Positions 1 through 12,632 of a stretch of DNA of 64,000 bases are shown here, in pieces. Location: contig JAPQWV010000001.1 in assembly GCA_027422505.1 (NCBI GenBank), positions 3,534,001 through 3,598,000 of the forward strand. Direction: 5' to 3'. The stretch's first letter is position 1. Each line of letters starts with the position of its first letter. Below the pieces are notes generated by a model. That model ran no database searches and was not told where the DNA came from. It was given only the letters and a program-made list of their open reading frames with translations. The position numbers and the translations under genes were made by a program. The stretch is from Craterostigma plantagineum. Lineage: Eukaryota; Streptophyta; Magnoliopsida; Lamiales; Linderniaceae.

Positions 1-317
1 GCTGTAGAATAAGACACATAGATCATATAACAGCATTAACATATTCTGCCATACAACATTGATGTCTTATCTGTTTAAAACACATTTGTGCCATACCACA
101 ATTGTTTACACAGGCAGTGTATGACTCCTACACAGAAATTCTTTGCATATGAGCGAAGAATTATGTATTATTTTCTTATGTGGTGGCAATATTGGAAGAA
201 ATTTTTTTAAAGTTGTCCATAAAATAATAAAATATCGAGACAAAAAATGACATATTTATATTATTGATTATAATCTTATCATAATTTTAAATAAACAGTG
301 TATGACTGTTACACTGC

Positions 318-385
318 AACTGTCATACACCATGTAACTCATACCTGGATGAAGCTCCTAAAGTCACAGAAGTCGTATTCTTACA
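318..385 (-). repeat. Inverted-repeat arm A
   Basis: Read on the minus strand, this 68-bp segment aligns without gaps to 7537-7604 on the plus strand, with about 59 of 68 positions identical by eye. A weaker relative lies at 7279-7340. The arms enclose the Ulp1-like pseudogene, so they may be remnants of terminal or subterminal inverted repeats of a decayed MULE. Confidence 0.6.
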
Positions 386-430
386 CCTGCGAAGTGTTCA
401 CACTTCACGAAATTCACAGCACTCTTTCGC

Positions 431-2900
431 CGTTTGAATGCATATCGATAGGTCGTGCGTCTTACATCTTCAGCGGTCTTACAACTTTAAAAGACATACA
501 ACAGTCATGTGATCAAGACCGCGTGCACTTCACATTAATATACATCCATTGTATCTGTGTAATTGTGAGAGAGACATCCAATGCCATACTATTCGTATTC
601 CATCACATCATTGAATGTTGACTATCCATATTCATGCAATTAATTTTCAGGTACTATATATTACCCTCAACATACCATGTAAATTACAAACTTCACAAGC
701 CCTACTCCAAACAACGTATGTCACAATAATCCCTATAATAATTACTATATTTCAAAATGTTGGAACAGTTGCGTGCCTTTCTAAATGAGAGTTCTACAAC
801 AATACAACATACCATGAACCAACTGGTTCAAACAACTAACAAAAAGATAGATTTGCACACGAACTACACAGGACGGAAATTCGACGAATTACATGCAAGG
901 TGTGATGCAATTGCTGATTAGTAAATCAATCCACAAACAAGTTGAACACAAGGTGCATGGAAATTCTGCAGAGACTGTCCGAGATTGAAAATACGCTTGG
1001 TATGACAATTTTGTTTACAAAAATATTCGACTGAATCTTCCGGGAAAAAAAGGCTTACAAAACTCATGCTTATAAATAATTACACGACGCATGCAACGTC
1101 GAGGTATTGACCAACAAGAGGCCTGTAATGTTGGCGCACTGATGCTTGAAAAACAACAGTCGGTGTTAAAACGTGTGCAAAGGAAACAGGTTGATGACGC
1201 TACACCTATAGTTGGAAATAAACGCACCAGGGTTCAAAACAAGTATTCCCATGCTGGAATGCATATACTATAGAGCAAATTTTCAACTAACGCTGATCTC
1301 TATGGACACTGAAATTTTCAACGAATCAGATAAATGAAATCATCGTGAAGAACCGTCCGCCTATTGATATGCATACAATAGTGTGTGCATACTACTTTAT
1401 ATGCGTGATATAAACGGCGAAGATTTGTCGACTATCAACACTCCTACAATTTCATTATCAATCTTACAACTTGAACAGTCTTACAGGTTTAAAGACATAC
1501 ATCAGTCCTACAACTTTAAAAAGACATACATGCTTAAATATGCAGAATCTGACAAAATTGATATGCAATAATTTATAAGCGAACTCTCAACCTAACAACT
1601 CTTACAATATTTATAAAAACAAAGTACCAATTAGGTTATAAATAATTATTGCAAGAAACGTAATTTATGGACAGTAAGTGTGATAGTGATGATGTTTAGT
1701 CATATTGCTTAGACGGCTTTATTTTGGTGAAAAACATAATAAACGGTATTTCACATAGTAGTCAGACAGCTATTAGCAGTCATACATCTACCAAGTACCA
1801 ACAACCGCAACTTTATCCAGGCACAAATGAAAATCTTCTGCACGCCATATGCACAAACCTTTACATTAGGTATTCCATGACCAGGAAAATGACTTTCGTG
1901 AACACAAAGAAATTGTCGTAAACTACCATTATTATTAACCATAAGAGCATAATCAATTGTATTGCCATATGCGAAGAAATTCAGAACTTACCAAACAAAT
2001 CAATGTTGTTCATTATTCAAATTGCAGCTTTCCTTATATCATACAAATATTTACTTTCAATTTATAGAAGAGAGATGATGCATAATATTCATGGTACATC
2101 TGTATGAATGAAAAAAAAAATTAGAAGGATTATTTTTTTGGCCAGGCATACAACTTCCAATTTTTTGAATGACAACATTAATGTCTAAGAATTTCAAAGC
2201 ACGATTCATACAAAACAATTTTGACATGTTTGCAAAAAAATTCTAGCCCTCATGTTGTCATTACCAGTTGTACAAAAGTTAATTTGTAAAAAGTAAGTGC
2301 CATATTATTAGACAACATTCTAAGTAGTGTAAACTACATGTTTGCATAATTAATCTCTTAAGTTTGTGTAGCTTCTAACCTTTCGACGATGCACGATGTT
2401 TTGCAGAAATGAATAAACAGGTACAAAGTTTCACCACAAGATTAGAAATTGAAACTATCTAGAACATCTCTAAACCATGCGTCTAATATATTTCATGTAC
2501 ATGAAAAAAAACTACGTAACCCATCTCTTGAACTCCCACTGACAATTGCAAATGCATTCCGTAACAATGAACATATTATGATTCATAAATTAGATCTCAA
2601 GACGTGAAGCATTTAAACGAAAGAATTCCAAGTTACCGGTATTCCAACTAGAAGGTTTTCGAGTTTAATATATCACTGTATTACATGATTTCTATGGCAA
2701 TACATCAATGCTCGACCAATGACGCAATATACTGTTATATGTCACAGACGTCTCTCACTGTTGCAGAACGTCTCTCAATAAATATTTGCAATTTTGCAAT
2801 TCATTTTAGACGTCTGCCTTTGCAGCATATTCCAAAATCAAATATAGTCACCTCAGTTATTAAACCTTAACGACTAGCCAAATAAAAGTGGTTTTGGCAA
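431..2900. other. AT-rich intergenic debris without recognisable gene
   Basis: Only short, overlapping ORFs occur here. Short phrases built around ACTTTAAAAGACATAC recur near 484, 1492 and 1513, and GTATGACT-type words recur, suggesting an old repeat family. I see nothing else that can be named. Confidence 0.5.
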
Positions 2901-2942
2901 GATTCACGGACTAAACAAATTAAATCAGGCGTGGTCATAAAA

Positions 2943-3137
2943 CTAACCAAAGAGCGTAGTGTGTTCAAGTGCAGAAGATGGCTCTATAAAGGCTCTGTAC
3001 TTCCCATCCAACTCAACATCCACAACAACATTATCACCCAACAGTGTATTAAAACCCATTTCATCATCTTCAAGGTGCTGCCGCGACAGGAATAAGAGAA
3101 CTCTGTTAGACATAAAACAGTAAAAGATTTCTCCCAA
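2943..3137 (-). pseudogene. Unidentified exon-like fragment
   Basis: The minus strand is open from 3137 to a stop at 2943 and encodes a hydrophilic peptide containing DDEMGFNTLLGDNVVVDVEL. Its composition looks coding (balanced, acidic, few low-complexity runs), unlike the surrounding AT-rich sequence. I cannot assign it to a family. It may be another captured exon in the Helitron-like stretch; it could also be chance. Confidence 0.2.
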
Positions 3138-4713
3138 TAGACAGTAGGACGATCAACTATGAAGAAAAAAAATGACAACACATCTAAAAGCAGAGGTTAA
3201 AAAAAGAAAAAAAAAGATGTCTTTCTATCAACTAATATAAACGCACACAAAATCAAACATCCATCAAAACATCAGAGGAAATCAAGAAACATATAAACAA
3301 AAAGTAAAGACCCTCAACAACACAGTGCCAAAAAAATCAGAACAGAATTAAGAAACAGAATCTCAGGGTTGTGTGCCGTCTCAAATAATTTACCAACAAT
3401 TTTAATTTTTATTGACTAAAAATTAATATATTTCTTCTTTCCTGCAGAGGAACATCCTAAATCAACTAGACGGGTCCCACAATGGAAGAAGTAATTAGTC
3501 ACAGGGGTAAAACGGATATAATTGATAGTATAAGGGGTAGTAAAACAATAGTAACATCTAGGTGTCCGACTCCGACATGTATATTCTATAGTTAGCTCGC
3601 CCGACATATATTCGTGGCCCGTATTCCCGGGACTTGCTTGAAACATCTCTCTCAACTCTGCAAAAATAGATCAAGTTTGCATAAATAAATATACACACAC
3701 AAAACGGACGATATTAATAAGAAGAAGAAAATTCAATTTTTTCAACCTGCAACTCTATCGAGCATGCATATAGTGATGGATCTTGACGATGCCTTGTTTA
3801 CGACTCGTAGGATTTCCAAAATCTCCAGTCTATGGCAAGCATGTGTTTTATTACACAATCTTTGCCTTGCTTCATGGGAGTTATTGCAATTCCACCACCT
3901 ACTTCAAAATTCTGTCATTAGGTAGAGATTCTCAAAACCGAAGAATCAAGAATTATAAACCATAATATGATGAAGAGATCATCGATTAAAATGCTACCAT
4001 GGTTAAACCCATATTTATCAAATTTAAAAAAAAAATCAAGCATACATTACTTTAAGGCAAGCTCGAACATAACCGTCTTGAGGTGGGCATTTTCTGTCGA
4101 CAACCAAATGGTAAAGAATAACTGTGTCCAAAACAGAGAGAAAGAAAGGCATACCTATGGAGAGTTGACGAATCGATCAATACACATACAAATTATTTGG
4201 CCATCACAAGAACTGAATCAAGAAAATGTACAACCATCATGTATTACAACCTTATCCAAGTAATAGCGAAGATGAAGAAGCCCCACACTTACAAAAGAGC
4301 AACATAGCAGCTTATTTATGGACATGAATCAACAATAAGTCATTGAAAATCTTACAGGATTTCATAGTCAGAAACTCGAACTTCTCTTCTTGACCCCACC
4401 CCCTTTACACTCTTGCCAATGCGACACTTCGACAAAGTACTACATATATTGGATCTGCCTGAAAATGTAGTCAACGAAGTAAAAAAAGAAAGAAAAATTC
4501 AAGCAAAAATGAGTTAACTGCACCTTAGAATTTGCTCAAAAAGAAAAGACAACCTTAGCTGACAATAATTCCAAGATTTTCCCACACCACACCTAAATAT
4601 GAAAAGAAAATGGTACGAAAAATTCGATAAGAAAATCTGCCCACGTTCCCTTTTCATCGCCATCATCATTATCTCTCTCATCTCTCCATGTCCATTACGT
4701 ATTCATCACCACC

Positions 4714-4893
4714 ATGGAGAAGAAGAGCCTAGAACTCTTTCAAGCACTGTTCCTCCTCGCCGCCGTCCCCGTCCCCACGGCTCGTGGCTTCGGCTCGATG
4801 GGCCCCATCACCGCTTCTTTTGAAGAAACTGCTCTCTTCTGCGCCATAGACGCCAGCGGTAAGCAAGACGCCATCTGTTGGAACGCCAAGAAT
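4714..4893 (+). pseudogene. CRINKLY4-related receptor kinase N-terminus, captured fragment
   Basis: The frame starting at ATG 4714 encodes a signal-peptide-like start (basic, then LFQALFLLAAVPVPTARG) followed by FGSMGPITASF, ALFCAIDASGKQ and ICW. This order matches, from memory of the family, the beginning of the extracellular RCC1-like/crinkly repeat region of CRINKLY4-related (CCR3/CCR4-like) plant receptor kinases. The match ends near 4893; no further crinkly repeats, membrane segment or kinase follow. It is therefore a 5' scrap of a receptor gene, about 60 codons, lying directly in front of unrelated sequence. The short proximal AT-poor part contrasts with its surroundings, as expected for captured coding DNA. 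Confidence 0.5.
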
Positions 4894-5299
4894 GGAACTC
4901 TAACAACGGGAAAACGAAAGCATCCCCTAAATGGGATGTTATCGTTCAAGTAATGTCGACGTCACATATGGAAAGAAGTGTGTTGCAGCCCACAATTGAA
5001 AATTCTCCGACAACATATTTTACAAAAACCCATTATGGACCCAAAGGCAAGGCCAAAGTCATCCACCTAACTTCACAGAAGAAAAAATGTGTGGAAAAAC
5101 AGTGTGGTTCGGCTTCCCACAGCAACATGTTTACAGACTCATTGACGTCAACGACCCATATAATTGATGTTTATAAGAAGACAAGCATTAATAATATTAT
5201 ACACATTACCATCTCAATAGGAATAGCTGCTAACTACATTGCACCGATTTTCTTTTCCAATGTTTCTCTGTTGCAGCACATTGGGACTTCATTTTCAGG

Positions 5300-6960
5300 T
5301 TTGGGGCTCTTGGGTGATCTGCCCAACCCAACTATCGACAACAACATGGGATTGAAATACGGCTTTCAACAGCAGCAGCAAGAAGTTGGTAATAACAATC
5401 GAATTAACGCCGCCTCAAGCGCAAACGCATCCATTAAGCAGCAAAAGCAACAGCAGATTCTTCCAAAGCAGCCGATTTTAGCCTTTGGGGCGACGGCTGG
5501 GATTCCTACTAACCCTCAGATGGCAAGCCCACATATTTCTGACCAGTCGGCGACGATTGTCCAAAGTGCACCAGTTTCTGATGCGGAAGATAAGCTACGT
5601 GCTGCTCAGTCTCTAGAACCAGGGCCAGTCGGTACCACAAAACAGCCGAAAGAAAGTTGCACGAAACGGAAGAACGTGAAGATGATTTAAGAAGGCGCAT
5701 GGCTGCATCCAAATCTGAGTATGTTAATTGTTTCTATTTGTCATCTTAATAACCTTCACTTTTGCTTTGGCCTCACAACTACTTTGGTAACTTTTCTGTT
5801 CATCTAAAACAAAATCTCACATTGACAGTGATATCGAGAGTAATTGGGGGAAGAAATCAACTTCAGAGGTTCCTATGAATCAACATCCAATGTCAAAGAG
5901 GCTGAGGTCTGCCAATAAAGCTCCTACCAACTCACCAGCCAAGAGAACCCCATACAAGCTTAGAAAGCTTCAGAAGCACGTGTTGTATAAGCTAGAAATG
6001 TTCCCCAAAACAGTGGAGCACATACAATGCATGAAGTACAACCAGGTTGTGAGAGGACTTTACAAAGCAGACCTGACGCAAGAGTTCTTCCACACACTGA
6101 TGACAAAAGACAGCAGGCTGAATAATGACGTGAGCGTGTGTGAATGTCCGATATAATATTTTCATACAACATTCATCCTACGTTTATGACCATAACTATG
6201 CTTAATATTATGTGTATATGACAGCATGTTGACGAATGCTTGCGAGGCTTTATCGAGATGCAGTTGCGATGTCAGATACCCATGATGTTGCGTTCATGAG
6301 TACATCGTTCACAAGAATTGTCTCATCGGATGATATTAACAAAGGATCTTCTACCATGAAATACTTGAGGCAATTTGCTCAATCTAAAGCGGAAGGGTGG
6401 CCTTCGTGTCCATGGAGATCGGCAAAGGCAATTGTGTTTCCATTTGCGATTAAAAATCGCATTGGATTTTTGGTGTTCTCGAAACTAATTCCCAGAAAAT
6501 GACCATCATGGATTCATAAATATGATGTGATCCAGACCTCACCTTCACAAAAGGTGTTGTGGGAAAACTGATGGCTGCAATAACACTCTTGCAACAAGAC
6601 TTGGGACTCACAAATTTAGAGAAACAAATGGTCGCTGAGAAGCATCTCGAACTTCCACAGCAGTCGGGCAGGTAACCTCATCATTTATTTTATTTATACG
6701 ATGCATATGTCACATTAATATTCAACAATACACTGTTCTACATTTCAGGGGAGATTGCGGCATGTTGCGAAATGCTTTTGCATCGATGTTCCCAGAGGAC
6801 GATCCATTCGAACTAACCATAAGCCAGGTGCATGACTTCAGACATTACTTAACGGTCTCGGTATTTCTCTCATACTGGACTTGGCCGAATTCATAGACAT
6901 GCCCAATGTCATGTTTGCCTTACTGACAATGTAACGACAAATATTGATATTTAGATGACT
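5300..6960 (+). pseudogene. Degenerate Ulp1-type (peptidase C48) protease gene of a MULE
   Basis: Pieces in order are: a Gln-rich segment (5340-5500), a charged segment ending near 5711 with a donor-like GTATGT, an acceptor near 5828 and a basic linker (5829-6140), a donor near 6130, an acceptor before 6229 and a segment starting HVDECLRGF, then AIVFPFAIKNRIGFLVF (about 6427-6480), and finally LPQQSG, an intron with GTAACC..TTCAG, and GDCGMLRNAFASMF (6649-6800). Gln followed by DCG is the catalytic signature of Ulp1/C48 proteases. Frames change several times, and the His-Trp of the active site is not seen; the matching position reads NRIG. The HVDECL segment also occurs in the degenerate protease of the large MULE (near 51626), so the two are related. 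Confidence 0.55.
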
Positions 6961-7278
6961 TCAACCATGTAGACAAAAATGACTAAGTATTTATGTTTAT
7001 GAATAACAGTTTTCCACTTTTCTATGGAAATTCTTTTTGGGTTGAATGATTCCCCACTGAGTGGGCACAACCAAATATCGAATGTTTATAATGTATGAAA
7101 CCTGCTACTGGAAAACAGGTCCTATTCTGTTATGAAACATTAAATGAAACGGGTTGAAACAGGTTGAATGTTTCTGTTATGAAACATTATGGGGTATTCT
7201 TGCTTGTGGTGATGGCCCTATTAAAGAACCTGATTTCGGAAAGGAAATTTCGTGAAGCATAAACACTTCACAGATTTA

Positions 7279-7340
7279 AGACACCACAACTGTGACTTAA
7301 GCAGCTTCATCAAGGTAAGAATTACATGGTGTATGCTACT
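7279..7340 (+). repeat. Inverted-repeat arm, diverged copy C
   Basis: It is similar in sequence and orientation to 7537-7604, sharing words such as GTGACTTAAG, CAGCTTCAT and TACATGGTGTATG. It is more diverged than arms A and B from each other. Confidence 0.45.
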
Positions 7341-7536
7341 TCCTGTTTATCAATTACAGCGGCATACATGAATGTAAGGATGCGAACAACTGACAGGAGT
7401 CGACATGTAAGGTTGCGGCATGTATGACTACAGGTAAATTCAGGCAAAGAAGCTAAAACAACGGTTTTACGAAGCGCTAAGAATCCAGTGAATTTCGAAA
7501 TGTATGAAGCCTTTCACAAGTGTCAGAACTCAAAAA

Positions 7537-7604
7537 TATAAGAATACGACTTCCGTGACGTTAAGAGCTTCATTCACGTATGAATTAAGTGGTGTATGAC
7601 AGTT
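7537..7604 (+). repeat. Inverted-repeat arm B
   Basis: It is the partner of the minus-strand arm at 318-385, 68 bp without gaps and about 87 percent identical by eye. The two arms face each other over 7.2 kb. Confidence 0.6.
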
Positions 7605-8195
7605 TCCTATGTCGAAGTCACTTAAAGTCCACCTTTTCGGAAAAACTCATCTGCCCTCTGAAGAATCCTACACAACGAAAGCTATTTATCAGTTCTAGCA
7701 CATATACACACATTGCTAAACAACCAAACGAACGTATCCATGGTGCAAGTACATTATCAACATTACTCACTGAAGGTCCATTTTATACGCATCGAAAACA
7801 AAGAGTGAAAGAACTAAGTTCTAACTACATTTTTCATGTCCCCATAAACTACCAACACAACAAGCATTCAAACAACACTACTTAATACCATCTTTAACTC
7901 AATCTATTAACGTTAGAGACATGACTAACTCTATGAGAATCCCTTAGACCATCAAATGGCCGCAATATTTGCATGACTACAATCTAAACTAACCTAACCA
8001 CCTGACACGTAAGCAAAACGAAATAGGCCAAAAGGTTGAATAATTAACTCTACTGATAGTTGATTGCCATATTCAAGAACAAAATGTGCTTCTAAATTGT
8101 GATGGTACCAGGATCACGTGCTTATGTCTGTAACTGGTAATCTTATGCTTGTCAACACCTGACATGTGATATTTGATGTTCTGGCATTCATTTAG

Positions 8196-8365
8196 GAGAG
8201 AAAGAGAAACAACCTGTTCCAGCTGTACAACTGAATGTCATACGTTTGTTAGCTGACTTGAATGTTTCTATTAACAAGCCTGAAGTTCTTGACATGATCT
8301 TGCGCCTATTCATTGACAATTTGGAGGAAGGTGATGCTTCAAATCCATGTATCTTGAGTCTTCGG
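8196..8365 (+). pseudogene. PI4-kinase-alpha-like single exon, captured
   Basis: An acceptor (TTTAG) precedes 8196 and a donor (GTATGT) follows 8365, and the enclosed frame is open. It encodes QPVPAVQLNVIRLLADLNVS, then NKPEVLDMILRLFI and LEEGDAS. This resembles, from memory, an N-terminal helical-repeat exon of plant phosphatidylinositol 4-kinase alpha. No neighbouring exons of that gene are present. A complete exon with its splice sites but without the rest of the gene is typical of transposon capture. The family call is less sure than the exon call. Confidence 0.45.
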
Positions 8366-8970
8366 GTATGTCCACATTAGCGACAATAAGCAGTGATCAA
8401 TTTAACCTTGTTCATGATGATATCTATTGATAAAATATAAAATGTACGACGTTTTAGGTTGTGTCCATGTTCTTTGTATGTGCATGAAAGTCATACAAGT
8501 TTAATCCATCAGACATAACAGTGAAAATACGAATCAAACAGCAAAACATGTTTTCCAAATACACAGAAGGACAATAAACTATAAAGAAAAAAATCCCAAG
8601 AATGCCTATGTTATGTTTTCTTTATTTTTCGGACGGAACTAGGTCTTTATGTTTATGAATGACAGTTTCTCATGTTCCATGGAATTTTGCGGACAATTAC
8701 ATTTTAGCAAGACGTTTCTTTTCACAATTAAAAATGACGCACAGCTGTGTAAGGACATCTTAGTGTATGAACGTACAAGCCAACTGTATGAATGACTGAT
8801 TGTGTGAATAACTAAAACTTGCTAAAGTTCTATTACAGCCACACCTACAATAACATCCACAAATAGGTAAAAAAAATAGTCCTTGACATTTAATTGTTCA
8901 TACTGCATAAAAATTGTAATCACCACATGTTTACCAATAACAAAATTAAACAACATCAATCATGCAGCGT

Positions 8971-8997
8971 CCCGTGCATTGCACGGGCAATACCTAG
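8971..8997 (+). mobile_element. Helitron 3' terminal hairpin and CTAG end
   Basis: CCCGTGC (8971-8977) and GCACGGG (8981-8987) form a perfect 7-bp stem with an ATT loop. Seven bases later comes CTAG (8994-8997) followed by T. A hairpin close to a CTRR end placed before T is the defining 3' end of Helitrons. Confidence 0.75.
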
Positions 8998-9046
8998 TTA
9001 TTTAGTAATAATAACAAATTATTTAATCTAACTCGACGATTGTTAG

Positions 9047-10345
9047 TTGCCTCGGACCAAAAAACTGTTTAAGTTCCATCCTATGTGCAGGCCGCTCAAA
9101 CTGGTTAATCTTTGTTTTGCTGATGATCTAATGATCTTCTGTAAAGTGCATACAAACTCTTTGCAGTTTATTATGGAAGCGTTGCAGCATTTTACGAACT
9201 CATCTGGGCTATCGGCGAATCCTCGTAAATCTAACGTGTTTATTGTTGGGGCATCTGAGCAGTTACAACAAGAGCTGCAAGCACGCACAAGCTTTGTGCG
9301 AGGCGTATATGCGTTCCACTACTTGGGCGTGCCCATAGCACCTAAATGGAATCAAGTTGAATGTCAAGCACTCGTCGATAAGATAACAAAAAGGATCGCT
9401 TGCTGGACCACTAGAAACCTTTCCTACAGTGGGCATAGCTGCCTCATTAACTCAGTGTTACTCTCTACGCATGGGTATTGGGGTTCAATTTTTCTACTAC
9501 CTAAATCAGTTGTGAAAAAAGTTGATCAAGTCTGTCGCACTTTCCTTTGGGGAGTAGGAAATGGAGGTCGGCCGAGAGCGTTGCTTAATTGGGACAAAGT
9601 CTGTACCACAAAGAAAGGTGGGGGCTGAATTTGAAGAGCTGCGAAGTGGAATGAGGCGTATATCGGTAAGCAGATATGGGATGTGGCATGGGATGTGGCG
9701 AATAAAGCGGACCTACTATGAGTTCGTTGGATTAATGGAGTATATTTAAAAGGGGATAACTTTTGGACTCACCACCCTAGAGTTGAACATGAATGGCATT
9801 GGAAGAAATTGCATAAAGTGAAGTGGAAATTGATTTCATGGTTCGGCCATGACGGGCGGCTATTGGATAAATATAGCGTTACATTCGATTATAATATGTG
9901 AGTGGCGGCAGTCGATAGGTTCTCTCCTAGCTCAGCTATTTAGAATAGGTTTAACATCCCGCGACACGCATTTATTTTGTGGCTTAAAATGCACCAACGA
10001 CTTTACATAAGAGATCGACTCATGGGGGATAGTTCTCGACTCATCACAGTGCGTTTTGTGGGGGGGGATCCCATTGAATCTGTTCATCATTTTTTTTATT
10101 TGCAATTTCAGTCGTGCATTGATTAGTGAGATGTCAATGGCTTATGTTATGTGATCCAATACCGTATGAGTTTACTCGATGGAAGAGATGGAAGATGAGG
10201 AAAGGGAGAGGCAACGGTGTGCAGACAAGAGCAATATTAGCGTGCGTTGCGGCGGCTGTATATCACATTGGAGGGAGAGGAACTTGCGGATTCATACAGG
10301 AAGGGAATAAGCGTAAGATTGTTGCTCAAAACTATACGCGGTGAG
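9047..10345 (+). pseudogene. LINE (L1-type) reverse transcriptase C-terminal fragment
   Basis: The first open segment (9047-9628) contains LCFADDLMIFCK, the FADD active-site motif of LINE reverse transcriptases, followed by SSGLSANPRKS, YLGVPI and a thumb-like region with FLWG. After a frameshift near 9628 the sequence continues with RFNIPRHAFILWL at about 9940-9980, typical of the zf-RVT region near the end of plant LINE ORF2. Further stops follow. The 5' part of the element is missing and the fragment begins about 50 bp from the Helitron end, so the Helitron may have landed in or beside it. A T-run (10429-10443) and an A-rich run (10508-10518) lie downstream, but no target duplication could be defined. 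Confidence 0.8.
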
Positions 10346-11700
10346 ATGCGAAAGCGAGTTAAATTTTGAGTTCGAGATGACATTTCTGACAATATTCTGT
10401 TACGCACTATTGTTTCTTACAGTTATGATTTTTTTTTTTTTTTCAAGTTGAAGCATGTTGGTATACGAAACTCATTTCAGGTGGGAATCAAAACTATTTT
10501 CCTTCTTAAAAAAAAACAAATTATTTATTATTTAAAATCGGCAAAATATGCGTAGAAGTTTCAACACGCTACTCGTGGACCCCACAATCTTTATAACTAA
10601 TCTACAGCCGTTCGATAAACCGCCATTCTTGATAAGATATCGATGTTGGTCTAAAGCACCACGTCATTCGAGCCATCCCAACCGTTGATTACAGCTTACC
10701 CTAAACAATCTAAACCGTTGGATGGTGCCACCCCCTCGAATAAATAACACCCACCTCACAGCTTATCTCATTCCAAAGGTTATTTCCTTGGCCCAAAATT
10801 TGTTAGATCTACTCCTCTTTGGTATTCGTTCGGCGATTCTGATGGCTGATTCGTTCAGATCGGGCCACGATCTACGTTTCTGCTGTGGATTCGAAGCTCT
10901 TCGTGAGGTGGCTGAGGTTTGACGATATCTCAGCTGATGTGGCGCTGTAGGGTCTTCAGATTGATGTAGACTTGTCTGCGGATCTGAAGGTATGTAGCTA
11001 GATCTAGTTCTAGTTTCGTGTTGTTAATCTGTACCTTGCGAGATCCGTCTAGTATATGGTTGTTTTCTCCCTTTTTTCTGTTCTTTAATTGATTTTGGTC
11101 CGTGAACAAGTTATATAGCTGCATCGGTAAGTTTGTCGACGTTTTGCTGCAGGTACATGTGTGTCCTTTCGGGAGACATAGCGTCGATGTTCAACGCAAG
11201 GATTTGGCAGTCGTCTAGCACGGAAGTATCATACGCGAGAATCAATGCCGAGGCGACGAAGTTCTGATGGTTTGTATATGTAGTAATACATGATTAACGC
11301 GTCTACTTGTCCTCTGTGTGATTATCTGTGAGGATTGATGTAAAAAAAGGGAGAGGAGGGTAGATTAGGCTTGCACATATCCTATGCTGTGTTGTGCTTG
11401 TGCTGCTCCGACCTTTGCCATGACGGGTGCGCTCGCATGGCAGGTCACCACTTATAAAATAACAGGTTTTTGGGTTTTGAGGGGAGATGGCTCGGGACGT
11501 TTTTTCCCCGGCTCTCCCCTCTGTGTGCGGTGTTCTCTTCCCTTTCCTCTTCGTTTTTTCTCCCAATGGCAAAGCCAAACCAGAAAACTAGCAAGCTTGG
11601 CATTGAAATTCCACTGGATATTCAGAACAGCATACAAGCGACTCATAAGCGAAAGGATAGGCAATAAATAAAGGTTGGAGAAATCGTCGAATCATACGAA
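10346..11700 (+). other. Unassigned promoter-like and exon-like region
   Basis: Three CCGTT-containing words (near 10607, 10680, 10711) precede a GC-richer stretch, a feature often seen in plant promoters. From about 10855 one frame reads IYVSAVDSKLFVRWLRFDDI, and a donor-like GTATGT at 10989 and an acceptor (CTGCAG) near 11152 could flank an intron. Frames close quickly and I recognise no protein. It may be a non-coding RNA gene, a decayed gene, or the 5' end of a gene broken by later insertions. Confidence 0.25.
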
Positions 11701-12632
11701 CGTCATCCAGGTATTAATTTCATTTTCCTGCAGGGCAATTTCAATTCTAGCACGTATGTTCATATCATATCGGCTCTACCAGATGGTCGAAGTAATACGT
11801 AATCAGATTAATCAAGTCAAAAGTGAGTTCTGTATATCGTATTTTTTCTTTCATAATTGCAGTGAGCTAGAATCGTACCCCAAACAACATAGTTCGTGCC
11901 TCTAATTTGCCTCAAGACATTAAGATTTCTCTAATTTTTGTCCACATGTATCTCTACTTACATTAATGCATCAGCGTGTCAGCAATGGTAATAATACTGC
12001 TGTGTCGCGATTATTTCTCTTCAGCACCATGCGTTATTTACTTTCTATTCAATAACCTGTTGTATATTATTCTTGTCCAACGTCTTGCGCGCCAAATAGT
12101 TAACGTAATTAGAGGTGGCCATTTATGTTGTAGTGCTTTACTTTCTAATGAGTTGCGATATTTGTCATCTCTCTCCTGTCATGGGTTTTCAATTTATCGT
12201 CAGGTATTGAGATTGTCTCGATTGTGTACTCGTAGGGTTTTGATTTATCATCGATTGTCGATTATTAACTCGGAAGGGCTTTCAATCCATCATCAATTGT
12301 TGATTCTCGTAAGTTGCAGGTGGCACGTATTCCATCTCCCCGCCAAATTAAATATTCTTTTATATATATATATATGAACTAAATTACATTTACTTATCAG
12401 CTTGCTTGATAATTTCTATCTAATTAATCAAGTTCGGTGGTATTCTGACGGATCAACTAAGCTGTTTTGAGGTATTGTGAAAACATGTCTTGATTTACTG
12501 CTCGTCTTGATATATATTGTTCCAAAGTGAAATTGATTACGGTGTTCCTATTCTCTATTTACCAAACGGAAGTAAATATTTTAAGAACTTAACGACGAGT
12601 AATTGATATCGGTGGAAGTTGATGACGTTGAT
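11701..12632. other. Intergenic sequence with a short degenerate triplication
   Basis: Around 12184-12312 three roughly 40-bp segments share the pattern GGGTTTTCAATTTATC..GATTCTCG. A TA dinucleotide run lies near 12360. No gene is supported. Confidence 0.4.

Larger units (their letters stand above)
6961..8190. other. Non-coding debris with repeat arms
   Basis: This holds two relatives of the arm at 318-385 (at 7279-7340 and 7537-7604) and a local duplication around TTCTGTTATGAAACATTA near 7125 and 7175. No gene is supported. Confidence 0.5.
1..8997 (+). mobile_element. Transposon debris ending in a Helitron-type 3' terminus
   Basis: This AT-rich stretch has no intact gene. It ends at 8971-8997 with a GC-rich hairpin followed by CTAG and then T, the arrangement known for plant Helitron 3' ends. 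Inside are unrelated gene scraps with exon-like edges (a receptor-kinase start, an Ulp1-type protease, a PI4-kinase-like exon), which fits the gene capture known for Helitrons. I could not find a matching 5' TC end, so the left limit is unknown and part of the stretch may belong to another element, because an inverted repeat spans 318-7604. No Rep/helicase coding sequence is visible, so it would be non-autonomous. Confidence 0.45.

Noticed and set aside
11384..11671. 95-codon ORF on the plus strand
   Set aside because: Overlapping ORFs occur in three other frames, with no family resemblance and no coding pattern.
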